Positions 16,830 through 24,377 of a stretch of DNA of 64,000 bases are shown piece by piece. A program made the position numbers and the translations under genes. The DNA is from Carboxylicivirga sp964602515 (lineage in GTDB: Bacteria > Bacteroidota > Bacteroidia > Bacteroidales > Marinilabiliaceae), in NCBI GenBank assembly GCA_964602515.1, contig CAZRRJ010000011.1, positions 1 to 64,000 of the forward strand. Reading direction: 5' to 3'. Below the pieces are notes generated by a model. That model was given only the letters and a program-made list of their open reading frames with translations. It searched no databases and had not been told where the DNA came from. Numbering within the stretch: the stretch's first letter is position 1; every line of letters starts with the position of its first letter.

Positions 16830-17449
16830 AAACCGATATTAAATGCTCTGTATTGATTATACCTTAATGTAAGTATTATCGTTTTTTTTGTTTAAGTGGT
16901 GTATTATAGAGTTATTGTTTTCAGACTGCTTCCAAGTAGTATGTTTTAAGAAATTATTTTATGACCGATATATAAACTATTAATTATTAATGCGATTCTT
17001 GTTCGTTAAATGTTGTTTGCTGTTCTAAAATTAAATAAGTAACCTTCAGTGTGTACTTCGAGAAATCAATCACAATATCTACATTATTTTTATGGATTAA
17101 CTGATGGCTTTTTTTACTAATGCTCTTATTAGTTTTTTCTTATTACTCTATTGGATATTTAAAGTCATGTCAACAGGTGTTTAATTCGTATTGGATTGGA
17201 ATTACTCCTGTCCAAAGTCCACTGTATAAGAATTTAATTTTTTTCTGCAAGACAGGTTTTATTGAGGAAAACGCTTTAGCGTTGCGCCTTTGGACTAGAT
17301 GAGCACCATTTTGTAAAAATGTTCACTTCTTAAGTTGGATAAATGGAAATGTGAAATGGCATTAAGTTATTAATATTCAGCTGATATTTGTTGAAGTTAT
17401 TAATTGATTAACCGTCCTGATAATTGATAACGAGAGTAAGTTAAAACAG
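16830..17449. other. intergenic stretch with no convincing gene
   Basis: Only a 60-codon frame at 17120-17302 is open, with no recognisable features. Nothing else is seen before the hairpins at 17450-17507. Confidence 0.5.
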
Positions 17450-17507
17450 AATCGGAATGATCCGATTCAATATCTAAAGAGGTTGTAATTACAATCTCTT
17501 TAGATAT
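17450..17507 (+). promoter_or_regulatory. two adjacent hairpins upstream of the chemoreceptor
   Basis: AATCGGA / TCCGATT form a 7-bp hairpin at 17450-17467. At 17470-17507 lies a near-perfect 38-bp palindrome whose arms (ATATCTAAAGAGGTTGTAA and its complement) differ at one position that still allows G-U pairing. It starts 88 bases and ends 50 bases before the ATG of the receptor gene. It could be a terminator without a T-run, an operator or a leader structure. Confidence 0.55.
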
Positions 17508-17557
17508 AAAAACAGAAAAAATGTCACAATATATTTACACATTAATGATTTGTAGTT

Positions 17558-18688
17558 ATGAATAATGAAATTGTTTTTTTTCTTAGTTTGATAGTACTAG
17601 CATCTATTGTAATAATATTGTTAGTAAGAAAGTATTTAAAGAATGTTTTATTGGCTAATTTTACTACGCTTTTACTTTTAAGTCAATCTATATTAATATC
17701 ATTGGCTTATTATATTGGTAAGGAAGGAAGTATTAGTGATTTTACATGGGCATTTTCTATAGGAGTTGGAATGACTTTTATGGCCTTACGTTTTTTAATT
17801 GTGAGGTATAAGCGGTATCAAAATGATGTTATTAAACTTAGTAACCAATTACTTGCTTTATCAAAGGGTGACCTTACAATTGAAGTAGAAGAGGAACTGG
17901 TGAAGAAAAGTGATGAAGTAGGAATTATTGCCGGATCACTTGCGTCATTAGTTAAGCAGATGAATAAAGTTGTTAATGTAATGCAGCAAAATTCTCAACT
18001 CGTACTGCACACTAGTGAGCAATTGGCCTTATCTTCTGTACAATTATCTCAGGAGTCTAATATTCAGGCTTCATCATTGGAAGAAATTTCGGCTACAATA
18101 GAGCAACTTACAAGTAGTGCTAAAGCAAATATGGATAATGCGAATAATACGTATTCACTTTCAAAAAATGCAGCTAAAAGTATAGAATTGTTAATAAAGA
18201 AAACTGATAAGAGCCTTTTGTCAGTTAATGATATTGATACAAAAGTAAAAGTGATTAATGAAATTGCCCGTGAGACAAATATCCTGGCTTTAAATGCAGC
18301 AGTTGAAGCAGCGCGTGCCGGGGAATCGGGAAAAGGCTTTGCTGTTGTTGCATCCGAAGTAAGAAAGCTGGCTGAAAACAGTAAATACTCTGCTGATGAA
18401 ATTATAAACTATTCAAAACTTGCCAAAATAGCATCAAAGGAATCAACTGAATTACTTAAAGCAATTGGTCCTAATGTTGCAAGTACTTCAAAGCTAGTTA
18501 ATGATATTAATATTGCCAGCATGGAGCAAAGTGCCGGTATTGAGCAGATTAGCAATACTATTCAAACCTTAAATCTTAACACACAGGAAAATGCAGCTGT
18601 TTCAGAGCAAATGTCATCAAGTGCTGAAGAACTGTCTGTGCAAGCAAAAAATATGAATGCATCTATCGCCTTTTTTAAAGTTAATTAA
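17558..18688 (+). CDS. methyl-accepting chemotaxis-type receptor without periplasmic domain
   Basis: The first ~90 residues form three hydrophobic segments (about 5-23, 31-50 and 61-80) with only a short loop, YIGKEGSISDFTWAF, between them. A HAMP-like helix pair (about 85-145) follows, then the MCP signalling domain. Its hairpin tip is intact: 'INEIARETNILALNAAVEAA' followed by RAGESGKGFAVVASEVRKLAENS. Length (376) is short because no periplasmic sensor is present, so the membrane segments must sense the signal. MCPs normally control CheA, but none is encoded here. In a gliding or T9SS organism the output could be gliding direction or another CheA-like pathway. Confidence 0.88.
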   Translation: MNNEIVFFLSLIVLASIVIILLVRKYLKNVLLANFTTLLLLSQSILISLAYYIGKEGSISDFTWAFSIGVGMTFMALRFLIVRYKRYQNDVIKLSNQLLALSKGDLTIEVEEELVKKSDEVGIIAGSLASLVKQMNKVVNVMQQNSQLVLHTSEQLALSSVQLSQESNIQASSLEEISATIEQLTSSAKANMDNANNTYSLSKNAAKSIELLIKKTDKSLLSVNDIDTKVKVINEIARETNILALNAAVEAARAGESGKGFAVVASEVRKLAENSKYSADEIINYSKLAKIASKESTELLKAIGPNVASTSKLVNDINIASMEQSAGIEQISNTIQTLNLNTQENAAVSEQMSSSAEELSVQAKNMNASIAFFKVN

Positions 18689-18790
18689 GATAACTGTTTT
18701 TTTTAGATTCTTAAATGATTGACGTCAAATAGAGGATGTAATAAAAATAAATCTACTTAAAAAATAACTGAATATTAAAATATTAAAGCT

Positions 18791-19117
18791 ATGAATACAA
18801 CAATTACAATTAGTTTATTAACAGGTGTTATTACAATTATAGTAATTGCGATAATCAACTATTTATTCAAAAAGAAAGTAATCTCAATTCTATTAAGTAT
18901 CCTGATTGGTTTGCAAGGCGGGCTGTCAATTCTTGGTTTTTATATTGGCAAAAGTAGTAATCCTATGGATATATTCTGGATGATTCCCTTTGGGCTTGGA
19001 TTATCATTATTACCTGTAGTTTATATCTATAAACAAAATAATAATGAAGATAAACTTATGTCATCGCCAGAAAAACGTAGTATAAGACAAACTATAAAAG
19101 AAGAGAAGATTGTCTGA
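18791..19117 (+). CDS. small membrane protein resembling the sensor part of the adjacent receptor
   Basis: A 108-residue protein of three hydrophobic segments (about 5-25, 32-50, 58-78) followed by a short charged tail. The middle, 'GLQGGLSILGFYIGKSSNPMDIFWMIPFGLGLSL', lines up with 'LLSQSILISLAYYIGKEGSISDFTWAFSIGVGM' of the receptor, so both share the YIGK....D..W....G.G pattern. It may be a partner or competitor of the receptor's membrane module. It lies 102 bases after the receptor and 40 before porP. Confidence 0.75.
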   Translation: MNTTITISLLTGVITIIVIAIINYLFKKKVISILLSILIGLQGGLSILGFYIGKSSNPMDIFWMIPFGLGLSLLPVVYIYKQNNNEDKLMSSPEKRSIRQTIKEEKIV

Positions 19118-19157
19118 AATTTAGAAGTTAATCAAGTATAATCTGATTGTTTGAGAA

Positions 19158-20180
19158 ATGAGAAAAGTTATTCTTATAATAAAAGTAGTTTTGGTGTTTT
19201 CTTTGGGATTTGTATCCCAATTAAATGCCCAGAAATACTATTTAACGAATCAGTATGCGTATGACCTGTTTCAGTTGAATCCTGCTGCTGCAGCTTTTCA
19301 GAAAAATACTATAACAGTTAATAGTATTGTTCAAACGCAATGGATGGGTATGGATGAGCATCCAGGTTTTCAGACATTTAGTTTACAAATGCCTGTGATG
19401 GATAATCTGGGTTCAGGTACTTATGTTTATAATGACAGAAACGGTTACTATTCAGAATTTGGTATACACCAGTCTCTTTCATATGAAGTATTATTAAAAA
19501 AGACCAAAAGAAATCAGGTTAGTTTAACTATGGGATTAGGAATTAGCGTTGAACAAAGTTCTCTTAATACTTCTAAAATATTGGATGATGCATATTTTGA
19601 TCCAATTGTAAACGGAGGTAAGCAAGTAGGGTGGGGGATAAATGCAAGTTTTGGTGCATTATTAAAATATAATGATACGCATTTGGGGATAGCTGTTACG
19701 AACCTTATGCCACAAACAAATGATCTGTATAAAGGCGATGAGGAGCCTTCATTAGTGCCGGATTTGAATATACACTTAGGAAGCACGTATAAAGTGCCGG
19801 ATCGTGACCTTTATATTGAGCCATTGCTGATGTATCGTAGAAATCTGCATAGCGATAGTCGCCTGGATCTTAACATGAAAGTTTATATGCCAACTCCTGA
19901 CCCGGATTGGTCTGTATGGGGTATAATGTCATACCGGCGGACAATGGATCATCGTTTTGGGAAGAGTCTGGGTATTGCACCAACTATTGGTGTTGCATAT
20001 AAGAATCTTAGTATAGGCTTTGAATACCAGTTAGGTACGACGGGTGCGCAAACATCATATGGTAGCTCTTACCAGGTTATTCTTAGCTATCGTATTTTCC
20101 GTGATAATAGTAAAAGCCGGATTCCTTGTTCTAAAATACGGGGAAACAAAAAGCATAATTATAAACATTTGGGCTATTGA
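19158..20180 (+). CDS. PorP/SprF family type IX secretion outer-membrane protein
   Basis: Signal peptide (MRKVILIIKVVLVFSLGFVSQLNAQ) followed by the family start 'NQYAYDLFQLNPAAAAF', 'IVQTQWMGMDEHPGFQTFSLQMPV', 'GSGTYVYNDRNGYYSEFGIHQSLSYEV' and a barrel of beta strands. The C-terminus has a short basic tail (SKSRIPCSKIRGNKKHNYK) unusual for a barrel end. It is distantly related to the PorP at 6603. No type B sorting-domain protein lies next to it. The truncated secreted protein at 20413 may once have belonged to this group. Confidence 0.9.
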   Translation: MRKVILIIKVVLVFSLGFVSQLNAQKYYLTNQYAYDLFQLNPAAAAFQKNTITVNSIVQTQWMGMDEHPGFQTFSLQMPVMDNLGSGTYVYNDRNGYYSEFGIHQSLSYEVLLKKTKRNQVSLTMGLGISVEQSSLNTSKILDDAYFDPIVNGGKQVGWGINASFGALLKYNDTHLGIAVTNLMPQTNDLYKGDEEPSLVPDLNIHLGSTYKVPDRDLYIEPLLMYRRNLHSDSRLDLNMKVYMPTPDPDWSVWGIMSYRRTMDHRFGKSLGIAPTIGVAYKNLSIGFEYQLGTTGAQTSYGSSYQVILSYRIFRDNSKSRIPCSKIRGNKKHNYKHLGY

Positions 20181-20231
20181 TATTATTTAATGAATCAAAG
20201 TAATTGTGTAACTCAGGCTGGGTGCAGACCT

Positions 20232-20376
20232 GTATAATGCTGTATATGCTATGGTAGTAGCAATTAAAAATTTCTTATAATTGTGTGCGCCTGCCTTAAG
20301 GCAGGTAATGTGTTTATTAAGCATAGTAATAGGTATTGTGAAAATAACGGTATTGGATAAGTTGCCATTGATGTAG
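20232..20376 (+). repeat. diverged direct repeat, copy 1
   Basis: It begins GTATAATGCTGTATATGC and matches copy 2 (21343) over most of its ~145 bases with small gaps. In both copies the reading frame YNAVY-MVVAIK-FL-stop is kept although the DNA differs. The copy contains the 16-bp perfect palindrome CCTGCCTTAAGGCAGG at 20290-20305. It may be the tail of a small gene duplicated before decay. Confidence 0.6.
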
Positions 20377-20412
20377 AAAGATTGCACTTTACCTAATAAT
20401 ATTCGATAGGAG

Positions 20413-20784
20413 ATGAAGTTACACACAAGGTTCATATTGATAATTTTACTTGCTACAGCAAATTTGAATGCTCAAAAAGACTATAGAGCCATCTTGGAAA
20501 TTCGAGGAGCTGCTGAAGAGTTTTGTATTTCTAAAGATTCAACTTTTTGGATTGCAACAAAAACAGGTGATACATATTATAGTGACGGATTTAGTCTCCC
20601 TTGGAAATATAGAACGATTAAACCAAATGATTATGAAATTATATCAGGACGCACATTTGAAAGGGCTAGCTTTTTTAACCGTGATACAGGATATATTTCT
20701 GGGTTTATACAAGAAAATGAAAAACAAGACTTTATTTATTGGACGAATGACGGAGGTAAAAATTGGCAAGAGGTTAAATTTGGA
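20413..20784 (+). pseudogene. truncated secreted Asp-box (BNR-like) protein
   Basis: The ATG at 20413 starts a signal peptide (MKLHTRFILIILLATANLNAQ) and about 105 residues of a beta-propeller-type protein, ending in a typical Asp-box (YWTNDGGKNWQEVKFG). The frame then runs into insertion-sequence DNA and stops at 20796 after a few foreign codons. Asp-box propellers are usually 300 residues or more, so about two thirds are missing. No matching remainder is seen on the far side of the element, so the insertion was followed by deletion. Confidence 0.75.
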
Positions 20785-20785
20785 A

Positions 20786-21119
20786 ATTCTAGTTGATAAT
20801 GGTCCTGAATTCATCAGCAACAAGCTTGATGCATGGTGTAAGGATAATAAAATTGAGCTTGCTTTTATACAGCCGGGAAAACCAACTCAAAATGCTTTCA
20901 TAGAGCGATTGAATGGGAGCTTAAGACGAGAATTACTCAATGCGTATATTTTTAGAACCTTATCCGAAGTCAGAGACAAAGCCTATGATTGGATGGAAGA
21001 TTATAACAAAAATAGACCACATAAGGCACTTAATTACAAAACACCAATGGAGCTTATGTGAGAAAATCCTATTTTTAAAACTCTATTTTTGAATGGTCCT
21101 ATTTTTTGGGAAGCTTACA
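20786..21119 (+). mobile_element. 3' remnant of an IS3-family insertion sequence
   Basis: An open frame to TGA at 21059-21061 encodes the last 91 or so residues of an IS3-type OrfB transposase (rve domain): 'VDNGPEFISNKLD', 'IQPGKPTQNAFIERLNGSLRRELLNAY', 'NRPHKALNYKTPMEL'. The catalytic Asp of VDNG and the Glu of FIERLN are 35 residues apart, as in the DD35E family. OrfA, the first catalytic Asp and the left end are missing. The right terminal inverted repeat is probably at 21090-21119, ending ...TTTTTTGGGAAGCTTACA. Confidence 0.8.
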
Positions 21120-21342
21120 GACGTTATTTTTATCAACAAAGAGCAGGATATTAGCCTGAAATTTCTATTTTCGTATTCACTAGTCGGAAATAAGCCGTAA
21201 GATTATATGAGGGATTGGGGAGTTTCTTATTACACAAGCGGTATTTTATAGTTAACAGCATTTTTGAAAAGTAATAGGTGACTTCTGCACCATTAGCTTA
21301 AGCATTAGCAATGCCAGTATATGGTATTGTTGGCCTTGGCGT
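21120..21342. other. intergenic, no gene seen
   Basis: Between the IS end and repeat copy 2. Short peptide-like stretches (for example ALAMPVYGIVGLGVYNAVY running into the repeat, after an in-frame stop) suggest the 5' part of the decayed small gene whose end forms the repeat. Confidence 0.35.
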
Positions 21343-21494
21343 GTATAATGCTGTATACACTATGGTAGTAGCAATTAAATTTTTATAATAAATGAGTGCG
21401 CTTGCTTTAAGTCAGGTGATGTGTTTATAAAAAATAATAACAGGCATTGCAAAAAAATTGTAATAGATCTACGGTTATAGATAAGTTACCAACA
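21343..21494 (+). repeat. diverged direct repeat, copy 2
   Basis: Partner of 20232-20376, about 75-80% alike by eye. Upstream of it the frame can be followed back further than in copy 1. Together the two copies bracket the truncated Asp-box gene and the IS remnant. Confidence 0.6.
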
Positions 21495-21543
21495 AGCCAA
21501 AGAAGCATCCGTGCTATGAAATAACCTAAATTTTAATTTCAAA

Positions 21544-23775
21544 ATGATTGAATCAATTGATATTAGGAATGTCGCTACTTATGACGGAAATGGGATTCAA
21601 ATTGAAGACCTAAAAAAGATTAACTTCATTTATGGCGCTAATGGATGTGGGAAAACAACATTGTCCAACTTCCTATTCAACCCTACAGACGAAAAATATG
21701 ATAGTTGTTCCCTTTCTTGGAATGGCGAGCGAGAACTTAACACTCTAGTGTACAATAAGGAGTTTAGAGAAAGAAATTTTGGAAAAGGCAAATTAGGTGG
21801 AGTATTTACATTAGGTGAAGCCACTGGCGAAGAAATCAAAATTATCGACGACAAAGTAAATATTTTAAAAGAACTTAAAGAAGTCGGTGCTAAGAAACGA
21901 CTCACAGTTAAAAGCCAAGAAGAAAAAAGAGATATACTAGAATCTAAATTCAAAGAAGCATCATGGATAAAGGTTTATAAAAAGTATGAATCTAGTTTTA
22001 AAGAAGCATTTGTAGGATATTTAAGCAAAGATAAATTTAAAACTAAACTACTAAATGAGTTTAATAATAACAAAGAAGAACTTAAGGAAATTGAAGCATT
22101 AAAAGAAAAAGCGAATACAATTTTTGGAGAAGTTCCGCAGATGATAACAGAGATTAGTAATTTCTCATTCGACAGAGTTTTAGAAATTGAAAATGCACCA
22201 ATTTGGAAAAAAATAGTTGTTGGTAAAGGAGATGTTGATATTACCAGTCTTATTCAGAAACTAAATATTACAGACTGGGTTTATCAAGGGCGTAAATATT
22301 TAAACGAAGAAGATGAAATTTGTCCTTTTTGCCAGCAAAAAACGATAACATCAGATTTTAAAAAACAAATAGACAGTTTCTTTGATGAATCATATCTTGA
22401 AGATATTGAGCAAATAAAAGCATTGAAACAAGAATATGTGACATTAATACAAAACTTGGTTAATGAATTAAATTTAGTCGAAACAACGCAAAAGAACTTT
22501 TCAAAATCCAAATTAGACGTTGACAAGTTTTCTGCTTATCTAAAAACACTGACTAGTCAACAGACTACAAATAATGAGCGATTAATTCTGAAAGAAAAAG
22601 AACCAAGCCGTAATATTGAATTAATATCATTAAAAGAACAATTATCATTGCTTTCAGAGCTTGTAGAGAAGGCAAATGCCGAAATTAAAAAGCATAATAT
22701 AATTGTGAATAATTACAATGCAGAAAGAACAAGTCTCATCAAATCTGTATGGAGATTTGTAATTAATGATTACTCTACAGAACTTACATCATATAATTCC
22801 GAACATGCAGGGTTAACTAAAGGTATAAATGCATTAAACGAGCAGATTAATGCAAAAATAGTTGAATACAAAACACTAGATTCTGAGATTAAAGAATTAA
22901 GTAAAAACGTAACTAGTATTCAGCCAGCTATCAACGAAATAAATCGAATATTAAAGTCTTACGGCTTCACAAATTTTGAAATTGTTTCAGCTAAAGAGGA
23001 AGGCTATTATCAGATTCAGCGTGAAGATGGTTCAATTGCAGAAACTACTTTGAGTGAAGGTGAAATTACCTTTATAACTTTTCTTTATTTCCTGCAATTA
23101 TCAAAAGGCGGTGTTAGCGAAGAAACTGTTAATGAAGAAAGAATTCTTGTTGTTGATGACCCAATTTCAAGCCTTGATAGTAATGTGTTATTTGTTGTCA
23201 GTACTTTAATTAAAGAGATAATTAAGGAAATAAAGTCTGATACAGGTAATATAAAGCAATTGATTTTACTTACTCACAATGTTTACTTTCATAAAGAAGT
23301 GACTTTTATTGATGGTAGAACGAAAATCTGCGGTAAGACAAAGTATTGGATTTTGAGAAAGAATGAGTCTATAACAGGCATTCAATCCTTTGATATGGCA
23401 AATCCTATTCAATCATCATATGAATTGCTTTGGCAAGAATTAAAAAGCGGTGAAGTAAAATCTAGCATTACTGTTCAAAATATTATGAGACGGATAATCG
23501 AAAATTACTTTAAACTTCTTGGGAAATATGGTGACGATGATTTAATACAAAAGTTTGAAACAAAAGAGGAGCAAGAGATATGCAAGTCATTGATAAGTTG
23601 GATAAATGATGGTTCTCATAGTATCAATGACGATTTGTATATTGAATTACAGAACAGAACAATTGAAAATTATAAAAAAGTATTTAAGGACATCTTCAAA
23701 TTGACAAACCATGCAGGCCATTACGATATGATGATGAGTGTTGATGAAATTGTAGAAGAAGAAATTGAAATATAA
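21544..23775 (+). CDS. AAA_13 / RloC-like ATPase with zinc hook, candidate anticodon nuclease
   Basis: This 743-residue ABC/SMC-type ATPase has Walker A GANGCGKTT at 31-39, a long coiled coil broken by a zinc-hook CPFC at Cys260-Cys263, a signature LSEGE near 505, Walker B ILVVDDP with Asp538-Asp539 followed by the SSLDS D-loop, and a switch His in LLTHN. The C-terminal part has 'MRRIIENYF' with Arg649-x3-Glu653 and His692 in NDGSH. Arg, Glu and His in this order are the anticodon-nuclease triad of PrrC and RloC. RloC also has the zinc hook. In RloC the ATPase restrains a tRNA anticodon-loop nuclease until DNA damage or phage infection. No restriction-modification genes are adjacent. The spacing of the triad was judged by eye only, so nuclease activity is inference. 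Confidence 0.8.
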   Translation: MIESIDIRNVATYDGNGIQIEDLKKINFIYGANGCGKTTLSNFLFNPTDEKYDSCSLSWNGERELNTLVYNKEFRERNFGKGKLGGVFTLGEATGEEIKIIDDKVNILKELKEVGAKKRLTVKSQEEKRDILESKFKEASWIKVYKKYESSFKEAFVGYLSKDKFKTKLLNEFNNNKEELKEIEALKEKANTIFGEVPQMITEISNFSFDRVLEIENAPIWKKIVVGKGDVDITSLIQKLNITDWVYQGRKYLNEEDEICPFCQQKTITSDFKKQIDSFFDESYLEDIEQIKALKQEYVTLIQNLVNELNLVETTQKNFSKSKLDVDKFSAYLKTLTSQQTTNNERLILKEKEPSRNIELISLKEQLSLLSELVEKANAEIKKHNIIVNNYNAERTSLIKSVWRFVINDYSTELTSYNSEHAGLTKGINALNEQINAKIVEYKTLDSEIKELSKNVTSIQPAINEINRILKSYGFTNFEIVSAKEEGYYQIQREDGSIAETTLSEGEITFITFLYFLQLSKGGVSEETVNEERILVVDDPISSLDSNVLFVVSTLIKEIIKEIKSDTGNIKQLILLTHNVYFHKEVTFIDGRTKICGKTKYWILRKNESITGIQSFDMANPIQSSYELLWQELKSGEVKSSITVQNIMRRIIENYFKLLGKYGDDDLIQKFETKEEQEICKSLISWINDGSHSINDDLYIELQNRTIENYKKVFKDIFKLTNHAGHYDMMMSVDEIVEEEIEI

Positions 23776-23799
23776 AAGGACAAATATAGAAAGGCTAGT

Positions 23800-23879
23800 G
23801 CCTAACAATGGCTCGGTATAAAGCATAGGCTTGCCACTGGTGCAACACAAGCTAAGCTTCATTGCCGCGTCCGTTGGGC
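23800..23879 (+). other. integron attC-like recombination site
   Basis: The 80-bp element begins GCCTAAC (fits RYYYAAC) and ends GTTGGGC (fits GTTRRRY), the two outer core boxes of attC sites. Outer arms TGCCTAAC and GTTGGGCA pair. An inner imperfect stem AAGCATAGGCTTG (23821-23833) with CAAGCTAAGCTT (23848-23859) closes a 14-base loop. It starts 25 bases after the ATPase stop, where an attC belongs in a gene cassette. No integrase and no second attC are seen here, so it would be a lone site of the CALIN type. Confidence 0.55.
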
Positions 23880-23948
23880 ACCAATAAAAAGAACGAGACA
23901 TGAACACATTTACAAAGTGATTTAAATACTAATTATAAAACAATTGAT

Positions 23949-24155
23949 ATGAATTTAAGAGATGAGATTAAAGCAAGAATGTCACAAAACAGAGAAATTG
24001 TCGATTTACTTTCTGAAAACGAACTAAGCTTTGTACGAGAGGAGATGGAGAGAATGGGTAAGGCAAGTGGCACATACGAAATTAAATTATCAAGAGATGA
24101 TAAAAACAAAACCTTAGGTATTAACCTGAATTATGGGGCAATGTATATCAGATAA
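23949..24155 (+). CDS. small hypothetical protein
   Basis: A 68-residue soluble protein with a charged helical first half (LRDEIKARMSQNREIVDLLSENELSFVREEMERMGK) and a beta-like end (GTYEIKLSRDDKNKTLGINLNYGAMYIR). No family is recognised. It follows the attC-like site by 70 bases, so it could be the next cassette or an older resident gene. Confidence 0.6.
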   Translation: MNLRDEIKARMSQNREIVDLLSENELSFVREEMERMGKASGTYEIKLSRDDKNKTLGINLNYGAMYIR

Positions 24156-24310
24156 TGATTAACGTTAAACAAAGAATCATTACAGATTTAACAAATTAAG
24201 CTAATATATTGCCCCTTATAGGAGGGGTATTAATTTTGGATAAAGCAATTAAAGCCTTTATTTAAGGAGGCATGTATTATATGGTATAGCAGTTTGCGCC
24301 ATAACAAACG

Positions 24311-24330
24311 GAGAGGAGCAAAGCCCTCTC
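24311..24330 (-). terminator. weak hairpin after the two-component regulator gene
   Basis: GAGAGG / CCTCTC with a short loop lies about 48 bases after the regulator stop. The T-run on the - strand is poor. Confidence 0.3.
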
Positions 24331-24377
24331 TGTACCTGTTATTGCTATTATTTATACCATATACCTTTAAACAGCAT

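Noticed and set aside
17120..17302. 60-codon + strand frame
   Set aside because: No start context, no recognisable motif, and it lies in a stretch where all other frames are decayed.
20187..20435. 82-codon - strand frame through repeat copy 1
   Set aside because: Copy 2 of the repeat does not keep this frame, while the + strand peptide end is kept in both copies.
20468..21061. 197-residue single protein
   Set aside because: The first ~105 codons are the wrong frame of the Asp-box gene. Only the last ~91 codons are transposase.
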